Under the pieces are notes generated by a model. That model was given only the letters and a program-made list of their open reading frames with translations. It searched no databases and was not told the origin of the DNA. DNA of 64,000 bases from Nematostella vectensis. Its lineage: Eukaryota > Cnidaria > Anthozoa > Actiniaria > Edwardsiidae. The stretch is from the NCBI RefSeq assembly GCF_932526225.1, contig NC_064040.1, positions 2,443,394-2,507,393 of the forward strand, given 5' to 3'. Positions 48,001 to 56,350 of this stretch are shown one piece after another. The position numbers were made by a program, and so were the translations under genes. Positions within the stretch are counted from its first letter, which is position 1. Every line of letters begins with the position of its first letter.

Positions 48001-49880
48001 TTGCATATATAGTGGTCTGTGTGTGATTGCACATGGTGGTCAGTGTGTGATTGCACATGGTGGTCTGTGTGTGTGGTTGCACATGGTGGTCAGTGTATTA
48101 TTACACATGGTGGTCAGTGTGTGTGGTTGCACATGGTGTTCAGTGTATGATTGCACATGCTGGTCAGTGTGTGATTGATGTGTCATTGTAGCAGTTAAAA
48201 GAAATATACTCAAAGTTCTCAGTGTTTTGAACTACTGTGATGTGTTTTATCCTCTTTAAATAGATGATTATTATTATCATTTATGATTGCTTATGATTGC
48301 TGATTGTTTTCTTCCTCAGGTCAGCGATTCGAACAGATCGACAGGATTTCCCAATTCACTGTGAAAGCGTCAACAGATCCCGCCTTCTCTGGCGATACAG
48401 TACCTAAACTCTACCTCAACGCTTCTTTCGCACTGTGGTAAATCTGCTTTACAATCACAATGTGAGATCAGGCAACCTCTCCCCTCCCCCCAAAAAAAAT
48501 TAATATTGTTTTCCATTTACCAGACTTTACATATTGGGTCTGTGGTTAGAGTTTGTAAAAAATAGTCAGATATAAATATGATCTAATGATGAGAGTCATT
48601 CTCGCCATCCATAACCCAGCGCAAGCCCAACATCACAGTTTAACTAAACATTTTGTCATATTGTGTTTTAGGCACGCAAGACGGGAAGAGTGGGACTTGG
48701 CGGATAAATACATTCTTGCTGCACTCAGTAAGTCAATGTCGGATTTGGCTGTTATTGTTAGCTGTGTATAATTGGCTGTTGTTGCTAGGTGTTTATAAAT
48801 GACTTTTGCCCCAGTGTTTAACCAGGACACCTGCGAGGCCTTTATGTCTGTCCATGGCCTCGTCAAGATCATCGAATGTCAGCTGCTTCAGCTCCGTGCC
48901 ACTCCCAAGAACCGTACCCTCAGACACGACATGAAAAAGGTAACAGGATATTTTGGATCCAAGACGCTGGTAAGCGGATGCCATCTCGAGCAAAATCAGC
49001 TTTAGCGCGGAATCGAAGTTGCTCGAGTCAGCGACCTTTTGCCAGCGTCGTAGATCTTAAACACAATAGTTGTAGGATGACTGCTCAGTTGGGCCTTTCC
49101 TTGGCTTATCCAATCAAAACAGCAAATTATGCCTGGTTGGATATTAGGTATCAATGTTCATAGGCGAATAAGGGACGGGACCATTAGGAATGCATTGTTG
49201 TCTGGTTTGGGCTGCATGCAATTGTTTCCAGGCTCATCGTGTATGATTCTTTTTGTCCTTTACCCACCACCTACGTCACTTTTCTAATGACCCGTCCCTA
49301 AATGAATGAATTATGTTGAAAATAAGCTCCTGACGCAAAACGCTGCTGACGATCTATCGTACTATAGGGGGCAACCATTCAAATTGTGACTAGGGCTTTT
49401 GGAAAAAAAATCATACATTCGGGTCTAAAAATAAACGATTCCTACATTGCTAAGAAATAAGCCAAAAATATGCAAACACCAGTTATCAACCCCCCCCCCC
49501 CCCCATCCCCCAATTGAACGAAAGCTTAGTGGTAGACCCTAACAGAACTCGTTCCACAGGAACTAAAAAAGCTGAAAAAGGCTTGCCATCAATTCCCGGT
49601 TCTGCATCCCCGCTGCACCCATCTTCGGGCCTACCACGCCCTGCTCTCCGGCAAGACGAGCAAGTCGCGGTCACTGCTGCGGTCATGTATCGCAGAGGCG
49701 CGATCTATGGGTCTGCTCCTGGAGGTCGAGTGGGCGGGGTCTCACCTGGCTTACTGGTACCGCAAGAGTCACGAGGATCTGGAAAAGTACGACGGCACCA
49801 TTAAGTACCTTCTACCCCCCGCAAAGAGCACAGCGGATGAGATCATTGCTCTCGCAGAGAATATCGTCAGGGTGATGTGA
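24024..49880 (+). CDS. ADCY10: Soluble adenylyl cyclase (adenylate cyclase type 10), 33 exons, 5' partial
   Basis: Bicarbonate-responsive enzyme making cAMP from ATP. Exons: 24024-24128, 24197-24235, 24658-24780, 25950-26185, 26469-26772, 27170-27255, 27498-27651, 28195-28226, 28920-29038, 30074-30150, 30474-30663, 30813-30853, 31406-31574, 32013-32205, 32434-32520, 32899-33100, 33533-33826, 33946-34262, 34789-35172, 36375-36651, 37147-37599, 38070-38244, 39910-40069, 40412-40587, 42723-42870, 43931-44022, 45755-45873, 46941-47037, 47164-47279, 48320-48437, 48672-48727, 48815-48939, 49560-49880. Phases agree throughout (~1860 codons; human ~1610). Cyclase C1 has GGDVLKFAGDALLAMW; C2 has LNKVFSFDKGCTFLVVFGLP and HEYTVIGRRVNMAARL. 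Then comes an NTPase module with Walker A GEGGIGKT and a Walker B-like CLFAVD, and a long helical C-terminus. The exon with the first metal Asp was not found. The 44022 donor is weak and the 35172 donor is GC. Confidence 0.9.
24305..24445. repeat. Two-copy ~64-bp direct repeat in an ADCY10 intron
   Basis: Two adjacent copies contain TACCCTGTACTATCAC and AAGGTCCGGGTTCGAGGGGA. The GGTTCGAG word resembles a tRNA B-box, but no tRNA fold was seen around it. Confidence 0.7.
25298..25945. repeat. 29-bp pyrimidine-rich minisatellite upstream of an ADCY10 acceptor
   Basis: Units of about 29 bp (GGCTCTGTTCTCTCCTAACT then GATGTGTGT) lead up to the real acceptor at 25948-25949, whose tract GCTCTGTTCTCTGTTCCAG is a version of the unit. 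The array is interrupted by a TTAA-flanked MITE. Confidence 0.9.
25555..25773. mobile_element. 219-bp MITE flanked by TTAA
   Basis: Inverted ends GCTCGGCGCACATGGTGAG (left) and the complement of GCCCGGCGCACACGGTGAGG (right), each followed inward by an ATTTCACGCGTGCACTT-like block. TTAA at 25551-25554 and 25774-25777 forms the target duplication, the hallmark of piggyBac-type insertion. It sits inside the 29-bp minisatellite. No coding capacity. Confidence 0.75.
26321..26405 (+). pseudogene. Decayed duplicate of the 5' end of ADCY10 exon 26469-26772
   Basis: A second acceptor (CGCTGTTTAG) is followed by about 85 bases translating ANSVRILETE ... GPSLSSALLI. The authentic exon starts VNGVRVQETE ... 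EPSFSSVLLM after TCGCTATTTAG. The copy includes intron, acceptor and exon edge, but no good donor follows, so it is probably unused. Confidence 0.65.
26857..27008 (+). repeat. Dispersed repeat copy B, inverted relative to 18662-18807
   Basis: Same family as the copy at 18662-18807, in opposite orientation, inside an ADCY10 intron. Shared blocks include TTTTAACAGGAGGGGGC and CCACCCCCTGGCTAC. Confidence 0.75.
27256..27415 (+). repeat. 47-bp repeat of an exon end plus its splice donor
   Basis: About 3.5 units follow the exon ending at 27255. Each copies the last ~24 exon bases (TTTCCAAGCCCGTTCTCTCG plus AAG) and the donor GTGAGGGCTGTCTTTTATCT. Four consecutive equivalent donors therefore exist. 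Confidence 0.9.
27779..27840 (+). pseudogene. Partial copy of the 3' end of ADCY10 exon 27498-27651
   Basis: About 60 bases repeat the exon end (GGGCACAGCAAAAACCTCTG ... AATGTCAAGAGATTACGAGG) with a one-base deletion. The donor is changed from GTACGT to AACGTA, so the copy should not splice like the original. Confidence 0.7.
28262..28919 (+). repeat. ~64-bp repeat carrying a splice acceptor and exon start
   Basis: About 10 units lead up to the exon at 28920. Each has TGCTATTTGTAG followed by GACTGTACTTTTCTTGTGG, a copy of the authentic ATATTCTAG and exon start GGCTGTACTTTCCTTGTGG. Confidence 0.9.
29039..29705 (+). repeat. Compound repeat carrying the exon end and donor of 29038
   Basis: Units repeat ACAGTGCTAGAGATCAC (the last 17 exon bases) plus the donor GTGAGTATCCTTGAC. 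They alternate with TCATAGGTCACGTGAATTAC. CACGTGA boxes recur more than 15 times. Confidence 0.9.
29768..29995. mobile_element. ~220-bp MITE with AAAGTTTGTCAGTGCAAATG ends
   Basis: Inverted ends: left AAAGTTTGTCAGTGCAAATG (29775 on), right its complement, CATTTGCACTGACAAACTTT, ending near 29987. No coding capacity. It lies in an ADCY10 intron. Confidence 0.75.
35153..35515 (+). repeat. ~51-bp repeat of an exon end plus GC donor
   Basis: Units copy the exon end TACGCAGACGAGGGGAACAAG-like edge with the donor GCGAGTAAT and then ACACCACACACATGA. It starts at the exon ending at 35172, where an AAG/GCGAGT donor is inferred. Confidence 0.85.
35530..36380 (+). repeat. 81-bp repeat carrying a splice acceptor and exon start
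   Basis: About 10 units, each with GGTCCTCAG then ATCCTTAACCTTTCGCGC. The same CCTCAG/ATCCTTAACCTTTCGCGC is the acceptor and start of the exon at 36375. The unit is 27 codons; the array is open in the same frame as the exon until a TAA at 36354-36356. Confidence 0.9.
38385..39909 (+). repeat. ~42-bp repeat carrying a splice acceptor and exon start
   Basis: About 36 units of CCCCTTCACTCTGTAG plus GTACCTAATAATACTCACCA. The authentic exon at 39910 starts after ACTCTGTAG with GTACCTGACC, so every unit offers a pyrimidine-rich acceptor and the first bases of the exon. Confidence 0.93.
40588..42640 (+). repeat. 60-bp repeat carrying an exon end and splice donor
   Basis: About 34 units contain GGGTACTCAATCGGTGGGGT then GAAGTAAGGGAGGTCC. 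The authentic exon end is GGCTACTTTATTGGTGGAGC then CGG/GTAAGAGAGTTCC. Each unit is a diverged copy of the junction, beginning right at 40587. Confidence 0.9.
42885..43800 (+). repeat. TGRTGG-rich low-complexity array
   Basis: Irregular 12-30 bp words built from GTATGGTG, TTGATGGTGG and TAGTATGG fill most of the intron after the exon ending at 42870. Confidence 0.9.
44245..45505 (+). repeat. 26-bp minisatellite, ~48 copies
   Basis: Units of TACCAAAAAAGTCCAAGTAT plus TGCTTT. The unit contains no stop in any forward frame and 26 is not a multiple of 3, so all three + frames stay open for more than 1.2 kb. It lies in an ADCY10 intron and is not thought to be coding. Confidence 0.93.
46015..46840 (+). 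repeat. 17-bp minisatellite, ~48 copies
   Basis: Units of CGGACACCCCACTATTA with variants such as CGGACACCTTGTTATAA and TGGACACCTCACTATTA. Variant types are grouped in blocks. It lies in an ADCY10 intron. Confidence 0.93.
47330..48178 (+). repeat. 24-bp minisatellite, ~35 copies, with higher-order block
   Basis: Units of ACATGGTGGTCAGTGTGTGA plus TTGC. A block of about 264 bp (roughly 47410-47670) is repeated at about 47674-47930, showing multi-unit duplication. It lies in an ADCY10 intron; ORFs on both strands are artefacts. Confidence 0.93.
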
Positions 49881-50979
49881 ATTGCCTATTACGAGAGGGT
49901 ACTGTATTGTTGAACTAGATACGGGCCGGATCTTTTCTCGTAATGACATAATAACAATTGTTTCGTTCAAAGAAACCAAAAAACTTCACTTTCGATAACT
50001 ACGATTGAATGTTCAAAGGAAACACTGTAATATACACAAATTAAAACTAGTTAATATGAAAATAGTGTAGTAGAAATGAATTTCCTTTGCGGCTGTTCTG
50101 TCTTTTTCTTATTATCTCTCTCCGCATTTTTACCACAATAACCTCATACCATAAGCCTACCCTTGGGTGCTTTTATTATAAAAACATTTTTGCACATAGG
50201 ATTCTAGTAAAATTGTTAACACACGAGTTTTGAATAACAAATTGTTTTTATAGATGCAGTTGCCCATTTATCTGTTGTGAAATTCCCTCTAACCAACGGC
50301 CACTATATCAAGTGCCATGATACTACAATTCCCGCCAAAACTGTTGACCCATTTCGCCAAATCGGTACCACTTTCGTGCGTATGGGTGCATACCGGTTAA
50401 ACACTTGTCAAGCACATCCATTTCTCCCCCCCCCCCCCCCCACCTCCCCAAACCAATGTTGCTGACTTAGACATGGAACTCAGCTATCACATACTAAGAA
50501 TAGGCGCTCAACAGTGGCACGGGGCATGGGAGGGGGAGCATTTATTTCTGTAGCACACGTGATTGCCAGACATGGGATTTTGGGAAGGTGTAGCTTAATC
50601 GGTGAATTGGTCAACTACTTTTGGCGCAGATTGTAGCTTCTGATGAAAATGCTTTAATCACGTTTAGATAGTAAACTCCATGCACACCAGGTGACCGTAT
50701 CTTGCACCATTTTTTACTCTTTGCTTTATTGCTTCTTTCTCTACTCTCCCCATTCGAATTTGCCTCTGCTTTACGCTATTAGATCATATCGCAGGCCCAT
50801 TCTCTCTTAGATAGCCCTTCCTAGCTCGCAGTGGTACTCAATTGTCCCCTCAATCAGAGCGAACTTTCCAGGCGAGTGGGTTGCTTCTTCCTTACCCCCG
50901 AACCCCCCCGGCTACGGGCCATCGTCTACGCTCCCAGGACTAGTAAAAACTATATTATTCCCTCCCCCCTTTTTAAATC
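49881..50979. other. Intergenic region between convergent ADCY10 and amine oxidase
   Basis: No gene seen. ATTAAA at 50040-50045 may be the ADCY10 poly(A) signal, and TTTATT words near 50540 and 50726 may serve the minus-strand gene. A poly-C run lies near 50429-50441. Confidence 0.5.
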
Positions 50980-52919
50980 TTAATGGGTACCCTCCGCTGA
51001 CAACTCCTCAATGCTTGCTGTAGCACCCCCTCCGCCGCTCTCTCCCCACTCTATCGCCGAAGGGACGGTGGCAGAGACCTTGACATTCGTTGCCTCTCCC
51101 GCGAAAAACAGTCGACCGCTGACCGGACTAGCTAGATGGTGCCGTAGGCCGTGCGCAAGCGCAGTCGGACTGCTGTAGCCACCTCTGACGTAGGGGTGTT
51201 TGGACCAATGATAGTACACGTAGTTGACCAGGTTGTCAGAGGCTGGTCGGGGGTCCTCAGGGGTCCTTGAATGGTGAACTAGCACTAGACTCTACCTCCG
51301 AATAAACTTGTTCAAATTGTATCCGGTGCAGGGTCTATAACTATTTTACATTGCACAGGGAAGTAAGAATATAGGTTCTGTTTACGACCTCCCCGAGCTG
51401 CACGCAGAAAGAGACTGTACGTAACAAGATACTTTATAAACTATGTTTACAGTAGGAAATTTTGATCGAAAATTGATTAGAAAGTATAAGATGAAATGTA
51501 GGGAGCTGACGGATTTCAATTTTACAAAACCAATGGAACTGCATACCCTTTTATAGCAACGTTTCAAAAGATCACCTGTCATGTCCAAATCTGATGTCAT
51601 AGCAATAAAACACAAATAAACACAATCCCCAATAGATTCATAAATTTAAATACATGCGGGAAGATAGGGAGGGGTGGGGGAGTGTGCAGCGGATTTCTTT
51701 TAAACAAATAGCTAAATCTTGGATATTCTGAATATAATATCCATTTCTGCACACCCCATAGAGCAAAACCTGGCAACGTGCCTGAAAAGTAAACATCAAA
51801 GTGATGGAGTTATATAGAAATGGTAGTTGTCGAAAGAGGTGGAGATCGCGATGCATAAACCCTATCGAGGAAAACGAGAGAAGAAGAATGGTCAGAAGCA
51901 GAGAGGAAACAGAGAAAAACATTTCAAAATCTGCAGAAAAAAGAGAAAGCTCTCACCCAAAAATGGTATCCAGTTGCCCCAGGAATCTGGCACACACTTC
52001 TTCACTAGACAGGTGAATATTCGATGCCGCCTTGTCAGCGGTCATAAAACCCACAACCACGTGACACTGTTCATCATGTTGGGTGGAGTCAGCCATGTTA
52101 TAATGGCACTGGTTCCCTTGTTGGGTGGGGCCAGCCATGTTACAGGGGAACTGGTTCCCTTGTTGGGTGGGGCCAGCCATGTTACAGGGGCAATGGTTCC
52201 CTTGTTGGGTGGGGCCAGCCATGTTACAGGGGCACTGGTTTCCTTGTTGGGTGGGGCCAGCCATGTTACAGGGGCACTGGTTTCCTTGTTGGGTTGGGCC
52301 AGCCATGACACAGGGGCACTGCTTCCCTTGTTGGGTGGGGCCAGCCATGTTACAGGGGAACTGGTTCCCTTGTTGGGTGGGGCCAGCCATGTTACAGGGG
52401 CACTGCTTCCCTTGTTGGGTGGGTTCAGCCATGTTACAGGGGCACTGCTTCCCTTGTTGGGTGGGGCCAGGCATGACACAGGGGCACTTGTTCCCTTGTT
52501 GGGTGGGGTCAGCCATGTTACAGGGGCACTGGTTCCCTTGTTGGGTGGGGCCAGCCATGTTACAGGGGAACTGGTTCCCTTGTTGGATGGGGCCAGCCAT
52601 GTTACAGGGGCACTGGTTCCTTTGTTGGGTGGGGCCAGCCATGTTACAGGGGCACTGCTTCCCTTGTTGGGTGGGGCCAGGCATGACACAGGGGCACTGC
52701 TTCCCTTGTTGGGTGGGGCCAGCCATGTTACAGGGGCACTGGTTCCCTTGTTGGGTGGGGCCAGCCATGTTACAGGGGCACTGGTTCCCTTGTTGGGTGG
52801 GGCCAGTCATGATACAGGGGCACTGCTTCCCTTGTTGGGTGTGATTCCTGGAATACATCCACATTTGGGGGATGAAACCATCCAAATCCACTACAAATGT
52901 CTGCTGCCAAAATCGTGTT
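50980..52919 (-). CDS. Flavin amine oxidase (polyamine/monoamine oxidase type), C-terminal exons
   Basis: FAD-dependent amine oxidases deaminate amines or polyamines. Two exons join in phase: 52919-51957 and 51289-50980 (stop TAA). The first gives FWQQTFVVDLDGFIPQMWMY, then 14-residue repeats, then HVVVGFMTADKAA and FLGQLDTIFG. The second gives the family's C-terminal FAD-binding region: PRPASDNLVNYVYYHWSKHP, RGGYSSPTAL and GRLFFAGEATN. The repeat block (52080-52850) stays in frame, so it may be translated or removed by undetected splicing. The FAD-binding N-terminus (GxGxxG) was not found upstream within the window, so the gene is truncated, or its 5' exons are too short or diverged to see. 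The exact substrate class cannot be told from this part. Confidence 0.75.
52080..52850 (-). repeat. 42-bp minisatellite inside the amine oxidase exon
   Basis: About 18 units; on the minus strand each encodes PTQQGNQCPCNMAG (14 residues). All units are 42 bp, so the amine oxidase frame is preserved from 52919 to 51957. The unit resembles the flanking coding sequence (RNHTQQGK and STQHDEQC), suggesting it grew from the exon itself. Confidence 0.93.
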
Positions 52920-52924
52920 CTGAA

Positions 52925-54530
52925 TCCACAGATGTTTCTTACAAGGAAATTCACAGGTTTCTTCAGGAAATTCAAAATTTAATGAAAGACTGGAGCCATG
53001 ACATATTTGGACAAAAATGTGACATAGCTTTTAGGTTCCGTGGGGGGGATTGGGAGGGGCTGGTGGGCTGCAGCCCCACCACTTTTTGTGACCGAAACAT
53101 GTCAAATACTATGATTTATTACTTTTTCGTTTCTCAATATTACATTTTCTTCAATTTCAGCCCCCCACTTTTCAACATGCTCCATGGTCCCTGGCTTTCT
53201 CTGGAAAAAGGCCTTTTATCTGTTACCTTCTAGCTTTGTTTCCTTGCTATGTTGTTTAGTATGGTTCTATCTCCATGAATGAATTCAGCTCCCAAATCAA
53301 CAGGTGCAAACCCAGGAAAGGGCAAGGCCTGCATAACCTGGCCACCTTTTATACACATATATACAATGCTAGTCATATTTTTAGCCAAATGATGTTAGGG
53401 GGAGGCTAAAATATATATTCAATAATGCAAAACCACTGCAACGGTGACAGAACCAGATGGCTTCATACCTGAATTAGGTGAAATGAAAGTTATTTATATA
53501 TGATGTAAATAATGACTTAAACTGGCATCCAAACTTAAAGCATGACAATTTTTTCACATTTGCGATTTGATTAAACATGTCTTTGATGCAACCATGCTTG
53601 TTTTATAAAGAATCTGTCATTCTGGGTGCTTTTTTTTCTCATTTGTTTTTTCCTGTAAAAATATCCCCCCCCCCCCCCCACAAAAAAGGATTTCGAGGCC
53701 AGCAAATACGGCCCTGCAAAGACCAGTCCCAGCTGTCAAATTCATTTGTTGGACGCATGCTTATTTACAAGTGATTGAGGCCAGATGAACAAAAGTCAGA
53801 TGTTGGCTAGAAATCACTGCGTCACAATAAAATGCTTTGGGTAATTTAATTTTGAATAATAATTTTGAAGTTTTCTTGCATGCGAATGATACGTTGTATT
53901 AAAACAATGCAAACAATAAAAAAGTAGTGGCTAATCGAACCGAGAGTGTAGTTTCGCGCGCTCGTTTCACAACAAGACAAATTAAAGGTTGGCAAAGTTG
54001 TTTCAACATGACATGGAACAAAACAACTACTACAGTGTGCTTTGTAATGCAATTATCCAAAACGATACCACCGCTTTGTTGCATCATTCGAAATGGAAAG
54101 CTCAATCTAAACATGGATCATTAAAGCGGTTACATATCTTATGCCGCACATTAAAACTTCACAAACCTGGTCTGCTATTTACTTTGTTGGCTGATTTTGA
54201 TAAGATGGATATGTGAAATGTTAATACTAACATACTAACATGTTAATAGTCCTATCGAAATACATGCTCTGAGAATTTCAATCCTCTTTTATCTTATAAT
54301 CAAGTCTGCTTTTTAAGCAATAAGGTCAATATTTCACCCATGCAAGCTAAAAAGTTATATGGTATATTTAAAGGGTAAAAACTCCCTCTCCTCTGCTCCT
54401 AGAAAAAAATTGTGTGTCACAGAATTCCTAGCGTGACATGTGCGTTGCGTGCGTGACACAAAATACGTCATCAAAAGTAATTAGCTCTAATTGCACATGC
54501 GCAGTGGACTTCCTCAAGGAAGAAGGGGAG
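52925..54530. other. Region upstream of the amine oxidase exons
   Basis: No gene recognised. A poly-C tract (about 53665-53679) and short unassigned open stretches (53680-53774 and 53989-54216, both +) are present. A G-rich palindromic patch around 53040-53090 (GGGCTGCAGCCC) may be transposon debris. Confidence 0.4.
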
Positions 54531-54533
54531 AAA

Positions 54534-54549
54534 ATGGCAAGCGAAAAAG
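54534..54549 (+). CDS. Possible alternative first coding exon (MASEK)
   Basis: ATGGCAAGCGAAAAAG followed by a good donor GTAAGC, phase 1, the same phase as the first exon at 56351. It could be an alternative start of the coiled-coil gene or the start of another gene; its downstream partner is unproven. Confidence 0.3.
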
Positions 54550-54559
54550 GTAAGCAATG

Positions 54560-56340
54560 ATAGAATCTAAATGAAGTAGTATTTGGTCTTGATGTTTATG
54601 TATCTTCAAAAAAAATAGAAGGGTTGGGGAGGGGTGGTGGACTCTCTAGCCAAGAATCAGGAAATCTTATTACGAGGCAAGGAATATCTAAAAGGTTGCG
54701 CGCGCGTGGATATTTTCATTTTTTGAAATATGTTTTATACAGCAAGCTATTTAAATGTTAAAAAATTATGCACAAAATGCTAGCACAAGAAGAAGTGGCA
54801 TTATGGAGTTATGGAAATGGTCACTTTGTGACTTTATATGTGATTTTATTGTAAACATTTTTTAGAGGTTGCATTTGCTAAAATGTTAGCGTAGAAATAT
54901 TTGCGCATCACCACTTCAGTTTCGAACGCTCTTATACGTGGCAAAAATATATAACTTTCCTTGATTCTGTAGATTTCTACAGTAGCGTCTTATCGTTAAC
55001 GTAACGCTAAGATGGATTTTAGTTCGGAACATTCTACGTCGCAACATCATCAATCGCGAGAGAAGATTACTTTTGAAAATTCCTTGGCCGGCAGCTTCTC
55101 CTGTTTATATAAAAAAAAATGTGACATGCAAACAAACGTTAAGTTATACGCAGTGAAACAATCATTATACCCTCGATAAAAGGCAAAAAATATAATAATA
55201 TTTATAATACAAAAAGAATTAATAATAAAAAAAAATATTAAAAAAATAATAAAGATATAATAATATTTATAATACAATGAGTTTCCACGATAGAGGCATG
55301 AACCCATTTTGCGCGAAATGTATAGCTGAAAGCTTTATCAATTAATTTTGATTTTTTTATCTGATTACAAACTCAATCAATAAACGCACTAGTCAAACCG
55401 CAAAAAAGGGGGAACAAGCGCCGTGCTGCATCAATCTTTCCCCTTCTCCCGTCACTCCCTTGAAACGCAACTTCAAATGTTTGTGACTGGGTGAGTATAC
55501 TATAGTCAGCATCTCACTGACTCAAAGATGGTCAAACTAACTACATTTTTTTTATATTCCCTACACCCTCACCCCCCCCCCCCCCCCCTCCAACACACAC
55601 AAATATTTTAAACCGAGAATGAAAAGTCCCGTAAAAAAGTGAAGCCATAAAAAAGCACTGTAGTGAAACAAAGTGAGAAAAAAAACGAGGAAAAAAATGA
55701 AGAAAAAAGTCATCGAACCTCATCAACATCAAATCAAATGAAAAAAAAAGTAGGCCATACCTCCAGACATGTGCTGAAACACCGTATGGCAGCTAAAGCT
55801 TTCCGGTTAGGCTGGAGATTTCGGCACCAGCACCGCTATCTAGCGAACTGCTTGTCATTAAAAAAAATACTTTTTAATGAAACGCAGTAAGCGGGAATCC
55901 GGCAAGCCATCACTTGTGAATTTCGAGAGACCAGTTAGGGTTGTGTTTATATTTAGATCACATTCAAAAGCAGTCTAATTGAATATCGCGGGGGAGACGG
56001 TAGGGGTACTGCAAAATCAGGGTTGAGGGGGGTGGTGATGGTAGGTTTTGCTTCGTCTTTATCCTGCTGCCAGTGCCCCGCGAAATGGATCCACCCGTAT
56101 CGATTTAGAGGAAGTCTTCGTAGATATCTTGTCAATAGGTAAATCCAGGATTTAAGGTAGATATCGACGTCTTTAAGCGTACCTCGCCCCAGGCGGCCTC
56201 TTAAGTCAGCTCCTCCTCCTGAGTCTTCAGTCATTGGCTTTTATAAGCGATTGGTCAGCGGTTATTTTAGTCACGCAATTAGGTTTTTCTGTACGTCATC
56301 AATCATAAGTAACTTGCACGCGCATTAGCCGGAAGTCATA
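54560..56340. other. AT-rich intergenic/promoter region
   Basis: No gene was supported. It contains TAATAATA-rich stretches (55180-55280), a poly-C tract (about 55572-55587) and, near the 3' end, the promoter region expected for the gene starting at 56351. Confidence 0.4.
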
Positions 56341-56350
56341 AGCCGTAGAA

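Noticed and set aside
47343..48056. Long ORFs on both strands (CNHTLTTM and GGQCVIAH repeats)
   Set aside because: Produced by a 24-bp minisatellite, a multiple of three, so frames stay open; it lies in an ADCY10 intron.
51827..53233. 468-codon + strand ORF over the 42-bp repeat
   Set aside because: Antisense shadow of the amine oxidase exon; flanking parts match no family, while the minus frame matches amine oxidase on both sides.
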